A DNA stretch of 64,000 nucleotides from Perognathus longimembris pacificus (lineage: Eukaryota; Chordata; Mammalia; Rodentia; Heteromyidae): positions 30,873,626-30,937,625 of the forward strand of contig NC_063188.1 in assembly GCF_023159225.1 (NCBI RefSeq), read 5' to 3'. The position numbers were made by a program, and so were the translations under genes. The notes under the pieces were generated by a model. The model saw only the letters and a program-made list of their open reading frames with translations, did not search any database and had not been told where the DNA came from. This document shows positions 29,963 through 41,184 of the stretch, in pieces; positions within the stretch are counted from its first letter, which is position 1, and each line of letters opens with the position of its first letter.

Positions 29963-30295
29963 AGATTTTAAACTGAAAACTTAGTTTTTTGTTCAGGCTA
30001 CTATTGCCTATGATGATTTGGAAAAGCATGTTTTTATGAACAAAATCAGAACATCTAGTTTTTTGTCCACATGATTGTTAAAAATATTAAATGATCAATA
30101 TTCTTACTTTATAATATGTCTAATTTATAGGGATTTAATAAAACTGTTCTTTTATAACAAGATATAATTGATAATGTGGTTTGACCAGAAAATCTTTTTC
30201 AGATATGACAATGATAACTTCAAGAAATAGAGACTAACAGCATGAAATCAGAAAAAATCCTCCCACTCCCACTCTCCTCCTCAAAAAAAAAAATT

Positions 30296-30810
30296 GTTCT
30301 GGTTTGTTTTACTACAGGATTCTGTCACAGGGTCCCTGGCCTTGCAGTAAGTAATCAGTATTAGTGAGAATCTGCTTTGTTCTCATAAATCACTATTGCT
30401 CCCCTGGCTTGGCCCACTGACTACCCTTCCCCCAGGGAACCTTCTGGAGATTCTCTTTTAGAATCTAAATCTAAATGTGAACATCCTTTCCCCCATCCGC
30501 ACCCCCAGGTGTTAGGCCCCTGAAGTCCAGAAAGCAGATAGGGAAGGGGGCTTAAACAATAGATTCCTGAACCTGCCAGACCAGCACCATAAACTCAAGA
30601 AACTCTGAACCCTCAAGCTCACTACCTGGGCCCCTGATCCCACCCTGAAACCCTGGAGCTCCCTGTGACCCTGCCCCCTAACCATTACCCTATCTATATA
30701 TTTCCCTTCACCCTTGTGCCCCTCCCCCTTTCCTGACTATCCTCTGGTCAAAATGGTGTCCATCTTCAAAGTTGATCTGAACCGTTGAGGTCGTTTTCTG
30801 CTCTTCCTTT
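30296..30810 (+). repeat. Possible older solo LTR fragment
   Basis: A 500-bp C-rich block with a cctgaacctgccagacc region, a TATA-like stretch (ctatctatatatttcc near 30690) and pyrimidine-rich ends resembles a retroviral LTR. It ends at the provirus boundary. I see no partner copy, TG/CA ends or TSD. Confidence 0.3.
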
Positions 30811-30814
30811 ATTG

Positions 30815-31266
30815 TGAAGTGCCAGACTTTGAAGTCAGGCCCCACTTTACCACGTGAACCCCACTTTACCACGTGAACCCCACTTTACCACGTGAACCTG
30901 AGATAAGCAGGCCCTGTGAGCAAACCCAGGACAAGCCCATTAGGGCCCAGTCGGTCTAGAACTCTAACCGCTGGGAATGCTTAACTCTGACCACCCCTAG
31001 AATGCCTTGAACCCTGAGCCAATCAGATTTGTACCTGTGTCCTAATCTTGCTTGCTTGAACACCTGATTGTTGTAACTTTGTTTTTTGCCTTTATAAGCC
31101 CTGTGTGATCGTAGCTCTGGGCTCCCTCCTAACCTCCGCTGTGTCGGTGGGTAGGACGAAGCCTGAGTTGCAGCTCGCTTGAATAAAGCCTTGCCTTGCT
31201 TTTGCATTTCAGAACATCTGAGTTTTGGTGGCCTTCTTGGTGGTCGTCTCGGGACCTGGCACAACA
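30815..31266 (+). repeat. 5' LTR of the endogenous retrovirus
   Basis: 452 bp, TG...CA. U3 starts with three perfect 19-bp repeats of cccactttaccacgtgaac (30841-30897), each holding an E-box CACGTG. A CCAAT box (agccaatcag, about 31018) and TATA-like tttataag (about 31091) precede the presumed cap site, and AATAAA (about 31184) marks the poly(A) signal. Confidence 0.93.
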
Positions 31267-31268
31267 TT

Positions 31269-31286
31269 TGGGGGCTTGTCCGGGAT
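31269..31286 (+). other. Primer-binding site, tRNA-Pro type
   Basis: tgggggcttgtccgggat starts two bases after the 5' LTR. It differs at one base from the tRNA-Pro primer site usual in murine-type gammaretroviruses. Confidence 0.88.
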
Positions 31287-31480
31287 CGCCCCAGAGACCC
31301 CCGAGACTCCAGACTCTGAAGATAAGGAAACAGCGCTGTTCATTTGTTTATTTGTCGTGTCCTGTAATTTGTCTGTTTGTCTGTTTTGCTTTTACTTATT
31401 TCTTAAAGGGGTTCTTTAAGGGGTTGTCGAAGCAGACACGCTTACTCCGCAATCCTGTGGGAGACTGGGAGACGCCCCAG

Positions 31481-31870
31481 ATTCTCCACCACTACTTGAG
31501 TCCACTCGGGTCCACTCCTCCTGCACCCTTGCGGGATGTTGGGCCAACTTAGATCTGCTCCTGCTGCTTCTTGCAGGAGGAGGCTTGTTGGCCAATTTAG
31601 GAGATTCTCCACCACTACTTGAGTCCACTCGGGTCCACTCCTCCTGCACCCTTGCGGGAGGTTGGGCCAACTCAGATCTGCTCCTGCTGCTTCTTGCAGG
31701 AGGAGGCTTGTGGGCCAATCTAAGGAACTCTCCACTCTTACCTGAGCCCCAGACTCTGAGTCCACTCGGGTCCACTCTTCCTGCACCCTTGCGGGAGGTT
31801 GGGCCAACTTAGGTCTCCTCCTGCTGCTTAGCAGGAGGAGGAGGCTTGTAGGCCAACTTAAGAGCTCTCC
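31481..31870 (+). repeat. 123-bp tandem repeat in the retroviral leader
   Basis: About 3.2 copies of a 123-bp unit (phase marks attctccacc near 31481 and 31604 and actctccac near 31727). Each unit contains gagtccactcgggtccactc, a gcacccttgcggga block and a tgcaggaggaggcttg block. It lies between the primer site and the presumed gag start. The period is a multiple of three, so reading frames run through it on the minus strand, but nothing suggests a protein. Confidence 0.85.
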
Positions 31871-31953
31871 AACCCTTTTCATATTCTCAGGCCTGTGTGT
31901 TGTATTGTTTGTTTTTTTTTGTAACCTTTTGAGCTAAACATCTGATCAGAGCT

Positions 31954-32560
31954 ATGGGTAATGTTCTATCTTGGGGACCTACATCTAGCCCCCACTAGAT
32001 TTGACTCTAGCTCACTGGAGGGAGGTCAAGGAGATAGCTCAGAACCAAGGTGTGGCCCGTGAGAAACTGCAATTCTCAAGATCTCAGTCTCTGACTTGCT
32101 AGGTTTACCCTGTGCAAGTCAGAATGGCCCATCCTTGAGAGAGCTAATTGGCCACCTGAGGGGAGCTTTAAATCAACGCCCCTCATTTAGGCTATCTAGA
32201 CCAGATTCCTTATATAGACACCTGGAGGGAACTAGTTGACAGGGACACTCCAGCTTGGGTTCGGCCTTTCTTAAAATGTTTCACCTGTGTCCTCCGCTTT
32301 GGAGGGTCATGACCAGTCCTGGCGCCGGCAGCCCAGGGCCCCGAGTCCTGACCCACAGCCGCCGCTGACGGGGCAGACACGGGGCCAGCCCAAGCCACCT
32401 GCAGGCAGTGGGGAGTGACCCCACCGCGCAGCGCTGTCATTTGTGTTCTGATAGTCTCTTTTGTGTCAAACCTGCATGAGACGTACAGGCGACAGCCCAC
32501 AGTCAGTGTGAGTGTCCGCAAAAAGAACTCTAGGGGGACCCCCACCCAGCCTTCTTAAGC
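31954..32560 (+). pseudogene. Retroviral gag relic (matrix region)
   Basis: An ATG at 31954 opens MGNVLSWGPT, a myristoylation-type gag start, but stops follow within about 12 codons. Downstream, matrix-like words appear in shifting frames (e.g. CKSEWP near 32110). No capsid or nucleocapsid motif is recognisable. A short GC-rich piece at 32290-32420 could be the proline-rich p12-like part or foreign. Confidence 0.55.
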
Positions 32561-34170
32561 AGAAAATTATTTGGTGTGCTAAGCTGTTTTACTAAGACTA
32601 TCAAGCCCTGGAAAATGAGGCTGGAGAATGATAAAATCATATATTAAAGGTTTTGTCTTAAAATTTGCGTGTTGCAGAAGTAAGATTGGCAAAAATATCT
32701 CTTGCCACTGGAAAATGTACGGCCGATGCCTATTTTGCGCGCTTTAAGATCTTGTGAATATGTATGTGTGTGTGCATGTCTGAGTGTGAACATGTTCAAG
32801 ACTGTTAGTATGATGTAAAATTGAGTGAATTTAAGTTTAAATTCAAATGGTCATCAAGTTTGGGCATTACCAAATACTTTAAAGGATTATTGCATTGTTT
32901 AAAGAGAAACTATAGTTAAAAAATGTTTAATCAGAGCTAAGTGTCAGAAATTTGGATTTAAAAAGATATATATTAAACTAATGGAGATAGAAGTAAACTC
33001 TCATTAACTCTATGTATGTAGGAAGAAATGGCAAAATGGGCCAATGTTTCTCACTAATATATTGGAAAGCTGAATGGATAAGTATTACTAATTGGAATTC
33101 TTGCATTAAGGAAAAATTGTCATTTGAGTTCAAAGGTCTTCATGCCATGCAGTAACTGGGACTGAAGAAAAAAAAAAGAGGCTCTTTTGAAACAAGCAGC
33201 CCATAGGCAAAGGGCGGCACCTGGTTTCAGAATGCCTGTGAGCTTCAGTTTTTCCAATGCAGGTAAAAGCTAAAGTGTTGGGTTAGTAAAAAGGCTTTGG
33301 AAATCAAGAATACATTTCTAGATAAGAAATTTGGAAGTAAAATTGTCCTAAATAATTATTGCAAAGTGAGAAAAGGAGAGTTATGGCTACCAAAATGTTT
33401 AATTGCCATTCCAGCTTCTTTGTAGGTTTTTTTTTTTTTTGTAACAGTTTCCAGCAGGCCCACAGAGAAGCACAGGTAATTCCTACAAGTTTATCAAGAT
33501 CTAATACTGGCCCTTAATAGGTTCCACGTAAGAGCATGCTTAAAACTACTTCTGTGTGGACCACCTTGTTGCTTTAATTGGAGTAAAGTGGCCTCTTGTA
33601 AGACTCACTGATCTGAAATCTGCGGTTCAAAGCCAGCCTGGGCAGAGAAAGGTCCCTGTGAGAGACTTGTCTCTAATCAGCCAGCAGAGTGCTGGGAACT
33701 GAGTTGTGTGGAGCTCAAAGTGGTAGGGTGCTAGTCTTGAGCTGGAGAGCTGAGGGACAGCACTCAGGCCCTGAGTCCAAGTCCAGTGGAAAGTCACTCC
33801 TCCTGGGACAAAAGTGATAGAGCATCCAGAGGCAGTAAGCCACTGCTTGGATGGCAGAGATGGTGTCAGATCCTAGAGTTACTCCTGTTTGGCCTTTCGA
33901 AAGTTAATCAAAGCTGGGAAGTCCTAGAAGAATAGTTCATAAGCATGCCTTTCCAATGCCCATGTCTGTCTACTGGGCAGGAACTTGCCAGTCATCTGTG
34001 ATAGTGGTTAGTAAGGGTAAGTTTGTCAAATGAGAGGATAGTTTAAAATCTCAACCCCCCGCATCTACTGAAAGCTCTGACTGGCAGTGAGAATTTTAAG
34101 CTGATACATCTATTCAGGAAAGAAAGCTTGTAGACCTGAGATTGTGTCCTTATTGAGATCTGTTAAAGGC
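32561..34170. other. AT-rich interior of the retrovirus with no recognisable gag-pol
   Basis: No reading frame or motif of gag, protease or RT is visible. It holds a degenerate Geo SINE at about 33598-33790. It is either extremely decayed or replaced sequence. Confidence 0.5.
33598..33790 (+). repeat. Geo SINE remnant inside the retrovirus
   Basis: The head is truncated. The gcggttcaaagccagcctgg region and the body (cttgagctgg..., caggccctgagtccaag) are recognisable. Confidence 0.7.
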
Positions 34171-34189
34171 CTGCAAAGGTAATTTTTTT

Positions 34190-34408
34190 TTCTTTTCTTC
34201 TTTTTTTTTTTTTTTGGCCAGTCCTGGGCCTTGGACTCAGGGCCTGAACACTGTCCCTGGCTTCCTTTTGCTCAAGGCTAGCACTCTGCCTCTTGAGCCA
34301 CAGCACCACTTCGGGCTGTTTTCTGTATATGTGGTGCTGGGGAATCGAACCCAGGGCCTCATGTATACGAGGCAAGCTCTCTTGCCACTAGGCCATTTCC
34401 CCAGCCCC
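34190..34408 (-). mobile_element. IDL SINE inserted in the retrovirus
   Basis: Antisense IDL with TSD ctgcaaaggtaattttttt (34171-34189 and 34409-34427). It inserted after the provirus. Confidence 0.93.
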
Positions 34409-34499
34409 CTGCAAAGGTAATTTTTTTAGGTCATCAGAGATCAGTTCCCCAGCCAGTCAGGAAAAAGCTTTTACAAACTAGAATGTTAAAAGGCACAAA

Positions 34500-34990
34500 T
34501 TTGTAAACCTGAAGTCACCTATCTGGGCTTCATATTAAGAGAGGGCAAGCATTGACTGTCAGGTGCATGTAAAAAGACTGTGCTGAAAAACCCTGTGCCT
34601 AAGTCAGCCAGATAAGTCAGAGTTCCTGGGAACAGCAGGCTTTCGCCGGCTGTGGATACTTGGGTTTGCTGAGATGGCCAAGCTTCTATATGAAGCCACC
34701 AAAAACCTCCCAGAATTTTATTGGACTGAGCAAATGCAAAAAGCCTTTGAGGCAATCTAGAAAAGCCTTCTGGAAGCCCCTGCCTTAGGCCTACTTAAAA
34801 TGAATACCAAGAGAGGGGGCTACTGACAGCCGAAGGAAAGACCATTAGAAACAAGCAGGAGATTTTAAGCCTTATCCGGGCCCTATGGGAACCAGCAAAG
34901 ATTGCCATTATGCACTGTCCAGGTCATCAAAAGGGAGTTGATTTGGTGACTAGAGGGAATAATCTGGCCGACCAGGCAGCTAAGGAAGCA
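34500..34990 (+). pseudogene. Retroviral reverse transcriptase / RNase H relics
   Basis: At about 34508-34800 there is gammaretrovirus-type RT connection sequence (words such as [12 protein letters not shown] and [14 protein letters not shown] in differing frames, with stops). A jump near 34810 leads into the end of RNase H (ALWEPAKIAIMHCPGHQKG then NNLADQAAKEAAL). The RT catalytic core upstream is absent. Read as truncated and internally deleted pol. Confidence 0.8.
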
Positions 34991-34999
34991 GCCCTTCAG

Positions 35000-36180
35000 C
35001 CCAGAGAAGTATTGACTCTAGTAGACCCAGGGCCACGAGCTTTGCCTCCTGTGCCCCAGTATTCCCAAGAAGACTTGGAGTGGATAAAGAAAATGCCCAT
35101 GGCCCACAAAACCCCTGGACAGAGAAGGAAACAATGACTGGTGGAAAACTTGTGAAGGGAAACTTATCTTGCCACAAGGGCTGGGTAAGGGGATCCTTAA
35201 GATAATCCACCGAGCTTCTCACATGGGAACCCAAAGAATGCAGGACTTGCTCCGACACTCCAAAGTGAAAATTAGAAAGGAGATCGACTTATTGAAAATA
35301 CTGTTACAAATTGTAAGGCCTGTCAGCTCACCAACACCCTCAATCAACCAGTTACTAAAGGAGCTCGCCTCCGTGGGGATAGGCCAGGCGTGTATTGGGA
35401 AGTAGATTTCACAGAAATTAAACCTGGAAAAATTTGTAGACACCTTTTCAGGATGGGTTGAAGCCTATCCAACAAAGCATGAGACCGTGAATGTAGTGGC
35501 TAAGAAGATCCTGGAAGAAATCCTACCCAGGTATGGCTTCCCATCCACCATTGGGTCGGACAACGGACCGGCTTTCGTCTCAAAAGTAAGTCAGGGAATA
35601 GCCTCTGCACTGGGGACAGATTGGAAATTGCATTGTGCTTATAGACCCCAGAGTTCAGGACAGGTATAGAGAATGAATCGGACTCTAAAAGAAACCTTAA
35701 CTAAACTGGCCTTAGAGACTGGCGCAGACTGGGTGTCACTCCTTCCGTTTGCTCTGCTTAGAGTAAGAAATTCTCCCTATCAGCTTGGCTTTACTCCTTT
35801 TGAAATAATGTACGGGTACCCCCCGCCCATTATCCCTATTGCTTGCTGATTTGGATGATGCTGAATTTTTGTGTAAACTCGATTATTTGCAGCTCGTGCA
35901 CAAGAATATGTGACCCCAACTTAAGGCATTATATGATTCTGTTTCTGTCCCTACCCCCCATTTATTCAGACCAGGGGACTGGGTGTTCATCCGGAAGCAT
36001 AACCCCAAATCCTTAGAACCACGGTGGAAGGGACCCTAGACGGCATCACCACTTGGGTTCATTGCTTCCACACCAGGCCAGCTGACCCCTTTGCCCTGGA
36101 CGATGACTACTGTGGTGGAACATGGGAGGTCTCCAAGCACCCGACTCAGCCGCTTTGCCTTCGCCTCAAGAAAAGAAAGT
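35000..36180 (+). pseudogene. Retroviral integrase relic
   Basis: The zinc-finger histidines (HRASHMG near 35210) and a degraded cysteine pair are followed by the DDE core in broken frames: VDFTEI (about 35402), SDNGPAF (about 35558) and the QSSGQV stretch. A TAG at 35667-35669 falls 36 codons after the second catalytic Asp, exactly where the catalytic Glu should be. C-terminal integrase-like sequence fades out near 36060. A short hydrophobic stretch near 36190-36240 could be an env signal-peptide scrap, but env is otherwise missing. Confidence 0.82.
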
Positions 36181-36650
36181 TAAACTGAACATTGTTATCA
36201 TTTTCTTTTTGCCTTCTACCCTGGCTAGTGTTGATGTTATTTTGGCAGCTAACTCCAAAGTGAGGTGACCCCCTTATTTTAGATAGTTTTGGGCACAGCT
36301 GAGAAGTTTATGTATTATTTTGTTGCTTACATTTGGATACTAAACACTATACAGCTAATGGTAAGTCTGTATAGCTGAAAGTTAATTTTCAGTTTGCAGT
36401 AATCCTGCAGTCCCTTGGTAAGGTTATAGCTTCCTGGCTAGGTAAGGTCAACGCCCCTCAGTCAGCCTGAAGAAGTTACAGAAGATGGATGATCTTCACC
36501 CATCAGCCCCCCTTTAAAACCGAGGGACCAGAGTTATTTTCGGATACTACTTTGGGCCCTACTGGCCCATGCCTTACCTCTGTATCATCCCCTAGACATG
36601 CAAGCCATTGAAATGGACAGAATGGAGCCATGATTGGCTCCCAAGGTACC

Positions 36651-36669
36651 AAAAAGAAAAAGGGGGAAA
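36651..36669 (+). other. Polypurine tract
   Basis: The purine run aaaagaaaaagggggaaa lies immediately before the 3' LTR, where plus-strand synthesis is primed in retroviruses. Confidence 0.85.
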
Positions 36670-37098
36670 TGAAGTGCCAGACTTTGAAGTCAGGCCCCAC
36701 TTTACCACGTAAACCCCATTTTACCACATGAACCTGAGATAAGCAGGCCCTGTGAGCAGACCCAGAACAAGCCCATTAGGGCCCAGTCGGTTTAGAACTC
36801 TAACCGCTGGGAATGCTTAACTCTGACCACCCCTAGAATGCCTCGAACCCTGAGCCAATCAGATTTGTTCCTGTGTCCTAATCTTGCTTGAACACCTGGT
36901 TGTTGTAACTTGGTTTTTTGCCTTTATAAGCCCTGTGGAATCACAGCTTGGGGCTTCCTCCTAACCTCCGCTGTGTCAGTGGGTAGGACGAGGCCCGAGT
37001 TGCAGCTCGCTTGAATAAAGCCTTGCCTTGCTTTTGCATTTCGGAATGTCTGAGTCTCGGTGGCCTTCTTGGTGGTCGTCTCGCGACTTGGCACAACA
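36670..37098 (+). repeat. 3' LTR of the endogenous retrovirus
   Basis: 429 bp, TG...CA. It matches the 5' LTR along its length but has only two of the 19-bp U3 units (36696-36714, 36715-36733), both with the E-box core mutated. CCAAT, TATA-like and AATAAA elements are at equivalent places. Confidence 0.93.
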
Positions 37099-37102
37099 AT
37101 TG

Positions 37103-37349
37103 TAATGACTTTCCTAATAAGTATACTTGCTAACATCTCATCTCAGGATATTTTAGGGAGAGACCCCAAGAAGAGAATTTCATCCAAGGGTTACAAGTGA
37201 AACTGAATGGCTTAGAAGCTTCAAAAGGCTATTAATATTCTAATCAGAAGTGCCTTATTAAAAAAAATCAACCCTGATCCAGGACTGAAACTTGGGCAAA
37301 TAAATCAGTCCTGCTATGCTTATCTTGGAGTAGAATGGCGATTTCAAAG
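37103..37349. other. Unique flank of the provirus
   Basis: AT-rich, no recognisable feature. Confidence 0.4.
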
Positions 37350-37485
37350 TAGAATTACGGCCACATGTTACAGCACTGGAGAGGCTCAGGTAGGAGGATC
37401 AGTTGATCCTAAGAGTTCCAGACCTGCCTCTGCAACATAGGGAGGACCTGCCTCAGAAACATAGGGAGACCTCCTCAAAAAACAG
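37350..37485 (+). repeat. B1/7SL-like SINE
   Basis: gctcaggtaggaggatcagt and gcaacatagggagacctcct follow 7SL-derived monomer order; a short internal duplication of the 3' part is present. Confidence 0.7.
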
Positions 37486-37688
37486 AAGTCTAGGCCATGA
37501 GGATCAAGCCTATAATCCTATTCTGGGGGCAGAGATAGAGAAGATGAAAGTTGAATGCCAGTTAGGGTATAAAGTTGATTCTTCCTTCTCAACCAATAAA
37601 ACTGAGCATGCAACTTTCATCTCAGCTATGCATAGGGCATAATTAGGGTATTTTGGTTCAGGCATTTGCACGCGCTCACATGTATACA

Positions 37689-37745
37689 GACACACACACA
37701 CACACACATACACATACACACACGAGACAGAGACAGAGAGACAGA
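37689..37745 (+). repeat. (CA)n / (GA)n compound microsatellite
   Basis: CA repeats with CATA interruptions pass into gagaca repeats. Confidence 0.9.
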
Positions 37746-37819
37746 TTTCCCAAGGCAAGACATTATGAGAGAGAGGGGGAGAGGGAAGGAGGAAAAGAGG
37801 GAGAGATTTCCCAAGACAT

Positions 37820-37999
37820 TTCTTTTGCCAGTCCTGGGGCTTGAACTCAGGGCCTGAACACTGTCCCCGGCTAGCACTCTAACACTTGAGCCATAGCACC
37901 ACTTCTGGCTTTTTCTATGTATGTGGAACTAAGGAATCAAACCTAGGGATTCATGTATGCTAGGCAAGCATTCTACCACTAAGCCACATTCCCAGCCCA
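37820..37999 (-). mobile_element. IDL SINE (antisense)
   Basis: ttgccagtcctggggcttga to ccacattcccagccc; a small internal deletion. Confidence 0.88.
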
Positions 38000-38019
38000 T
38001 CTGCCATCCCCACCCCTGC

Positions 38020-38168
38020 CTTTTTTTTTTTTCTTGCTAGTCCTGGGCCTTGAACTCTAGGCCTGGGTGCTCTCCCTGAGCTCCTTTCACTCAAGGCTAG
38101 CACACTACAACTTGAGCCACAGCACTGCTTCTGGCTTTTTCTGTGATTGATTGCCTGGCACTGGTAAG
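38020..38168 (-). repeat. Geo SINE (antisense), truncated
   Basis: Body half only (ttgctagtcctgggccttga ... cttgagccacagcactgc). Confidence 0.8.
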
Positions 38169-38195
38169 ATTTTTTTTTTTACATAAAAGCTTTTC

Positions 38196-38428
38196 TGGGC
38201 ACCAGTGGCTTGCACCTGTAATCCTAGCTAGTCAAGAGGCTGAGATCTGAGGATCAGGGTTGGAAGACTAGGAAGAAAAGTCCTTGAGAGGCTCTTATCT
38301 CCAATTAACAATGCAAAATTCAGAAGTGAAGCTGTGGCTCAAAGTAGTAGAACACTAGCCTTAAGCAAAATTAGCCCAGAGGCAGTGTACAGGACCAGCA
38401 TTCAAGCCTCATGACAGATGAAAAAAGT
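38196..38428 (+). repeat. Geo SINE
   Basis: gggcaccagtggcttgcacc to ttcaagcctcatgacagatg. Confidence 0.88.
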
Positions 38429-38665
38429 TTGTGTTCATCTTACCATGAAGGAAATTTTTTTCCAAGTCACAAATACTATGCATATAACATTGCATTTGCT
38501 GTTTTGATGTGCATTTAAGTTAATTTAATATTTTATGTATATGTTTTGTTTCTGTTTATTTTACATTTAAATTAGCTTTGTCATCAGTTTCACACTATAC
38601 GGCAATGTTAATTAAAAGCTTTGCAGTAGAAAAGGAGATAGGCTCCAGTTTAAAAAGAAGGCGCA

Positions 38666-38865
38666 GGGCTGGAATATGGCCTAGTGGCAAGAGAGCTTGC
38701 CTAGCATGCATGAAGCCCTGGGTTTGATTCCTCAGCATATATAGAAAAAGCCAGAAGAGGCTCTGTGTCTCAAGGGGCAGAGTGCTAGCCTTGAGCAAAA
38801 AGAAGCCAAGGACAGTGCTCAGGCCCTGAGTTCAAGGCCCAGGACTGGCAAAAATAAATTTTTAA
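38666..38865 (+). mobile_element. IDL SINE
   Basis: Complete. Imperfect TSD aaaaagaaggcgcag on the left and aaaaagaaggctcag on the right. Confidence 0.9.
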
Positions 38866-39019
38866 AAAAAGAAGGCTCAGACAGTTGTAAGAATTACATG
38901 CATGAGTACTACATGAAAAGGACAGAGTATATACTTTTCCAAAAAGAGTTACTCACATGTAACCAATAAGTTAGTTCTCTGAATTTGAAAGTGCTGTTAT
39001 CCCTATAACAATCCATTAT

Positions 39020-39130
39020 ATTTCCTATAGTAACATTTGTCCCTCTTTTTCTTAGAGCTAAGAAACGAGACCCAGAGAACTAACCTAAGACAAAGTAAAC
39101 CCAAAACAGCAGAGGTAAGATTTTAATCCA
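39020..39130 (+). repeat. Possible MIR fragment
   Basis: gctaagaaacgagacccaga ... cagcagaggtaagattttaa resembles the MIR 5' half. Weak. Confidence 0.35.
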
Positions 39131-39684
39131 GATCTAATTAAGATATGTATTCCTTTCTTACTTTATGATCCATTGCTATTTTTGTGGTGCTGGGTTAAAT
39201 TTAGGGCCTCACTCATGGTAGATTAACATTCATCCACTCCCACCTGTATTTGCCCTTTTATATGATCAACAGGCAATATAGCTGTGAGATGGCTTCTTGG
39301 CAACCATAGAAAGTAATTCACTGAGATTTATTTAGCATAGAACACTTGGCTGATTTTCTAGTACATTGTTTTGCTCAATTTTCTTGCCTTTTAAGAGACA
39401 CTAAGAAAAGAAAAGGAAAACAAAAAAGATGGATGTGTTATTTCTATCAATACTCATCTGTATTAAAGTTGATAAGAGATTCAGTTATAGTATATATATA
39501 TATGACCCTCAGTCCCCATGGCCAGGCTATCAAGTTAATAATTGCACAACACCAAAAGTTACTTTAACGTTTAAAACAGACTTCCTAGATTTCATAGATC
39601 TTGTCTCTAAAGTTTAAAAAATGGTGGTGCTGCACTTTAAGCTAGGGGCACTTGTTCAATGCCCCCAGCCCTAGACTTTTTAAC

Positions 39685-39796
39685 TTTTTTTGTCCGTAGT
39701 GGGGCTTGAACTCTGGGCTTAAGCACTGTCCCTGAGCTCTTCAGCTCAAGGCTAATTAGTGTTCTACCACTTGAGGCACAGAGCCACTTCTTAGAC
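39685..39796 (-). repeat. Geo SINE body fragment (antisense)
   Basis: gtggggcttgaactctgggc to accacttgaggcacag. Confidence 0.8.
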
Positions 39797-40589
39797 TTTT
39801 TAATATTAATGAGACCTTTTTTTTTGTTTAGCAAACTCTAGTAAACTATTAGTCACATTTATGGTCTTTTAAATCTGAAGCTTCACTGTACTCATTTTCC
39901 TGGTATTTTTCTCATAGTGAGTTATAAAGGACAGGCTGTCATTTAGTGGTTTATAAAATAGACAACAAATATTGGAAGAAACTGTGTTCTCTAAAAGTGT
40001 CAGAATAGTTCCACCTACAAGATTGTTAGGCTTTGAAATTTTTGAAAATACCCACCAGATGGAAACCTCATCTACATGTGAAATATGATGTGCCAACCTC
40101 TGCAACTCATTATGCTTCTTCTAAGGCAGGTATTCCCTAATTGGTGACTGATTTCTATAGTAATCCTTGTAATCAGATACTAGATGATCACTTGGGAATG
40201 ATTACTGAAAAGTGGAGGATGGGCATAGTTAGTACATATCTCAAGGATGATATTTTAGTAAAGTTTAAAATTGAAATCAAAAATATCGTGTTTATTTACA
40301 TGTTATCCTCTAAAAGCATTTCTGATTCCAAGCTAATGGGAACCATATATACTTCTCCAGTACATGAAGTTGCAGAAAGGGGATTATTTCTTTATGGACC
40401 ACAAGTTATTCTACTTGGATCTCTTGTACTTATTGACGATCTTGTAGATTGCTATTTTGCAGCTTAGAATGCAAACTCTTATTTCTAAACCTGATTGTAT
40501 GTAGAGATTACTGCTGGGGATATTTAACATGTCCCCTTATTATTTTCTGTTTATAAACAACTAGCCCTGAGGTACTAATTAAGTAGAAG

Positions 40590-40629
<40 letters not shown>

Positions 40630-41184
40630 GCAAATATTGCTGTGTTTTCCCATACAAATATATCAGTGATAAGGTGAAAGTTGTTGTGGGGTTGGTTTTT
40701 ATGAGCTGAACATTATTAAATATATGTGATAGTAAATATTCCAGAAAAAAAGAACAAATAATGATTTGTTGACATAGCTAGAGTTCTAATGTCATGTGAT
40801 ATTATTAACAAATCCATTTCTAATGTGGCATATTTCACCCACATTGAAGGATAGCTGTGTAAGGTATTTGTTTGAATTCAATATGTAGGATATATTACAG
40901 ATTACCAATTAAAATGTTATTTTTACTGTAAGTGCCCTTTTCTGAATCTGTATATAGTTGTTGCTCAACTTAAGAGGTTAATCACCATAAACTGAAAAAT
41001 CATTAAGTTGGAAGTGCATTTATTACACTTATTTCATTAACAATCACAGCTTAGCAACAGTGCACACCATAGATATGGTTGTTTCCTCCGTGCTTACATT
41101 ACTGACTGGGATTTGCAGGTCACAGCTGCAGCACAGCATCACCAAACTGTATGGAACAGAGTATTACTAGTTGGAACCAAGTTC
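39797..41184. other. Unique AT-rich intergenic DNA with an (AT)n run
   Basis: A (TA)n tract lies at about 40590-40623. A 108-codon plus-strand frame (40141-40467) shows no recognisable domain. No repeat family recognised. Confidence 0.5.

Larger units (their letters stand above)
30815..37098 (+). mobile_element. Gammaretrovirus-like endogenous retrovirus with paired LTRs, decayed
   Basis: A 6.3-kb provirus bounded by a 4-bp TSD (attg at 30811-30814 and 37099-37102). It comprises 5' LTR, a tRNA-Pro type primer site, a leader with tandem repeats, gag and pol relics, a polypurine tract and 3' LTR. LTR pairs differ by many substitutions (I count about 25 in about 430 bp by eye) plus one 19-bp repeat unit, so the insertion is not recent. 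No reading frame is intact, no env is recognisable, and the central 32.6-34.5 kb does not resemble gag-pol. Class I affinity rests on the primer site, TSD length and the RT/integrase relics. Confidence 0.92.

Noticed and set aside
31416..31882. 119- and 146-codon minus-strand frames with repeated SLLLQEAAGADLSW-like words
   Set aside because: They follow from the 123-bp tandem repeat, whose period is a multiple of three, in a retroviral leader read on the wrong strand.
40141..40467. 108-codon plus-strand reading frame in unique DNA
   Set aside because: No recognisable domain, AT-rich composition, no start context, splice or CpG support; chance length.
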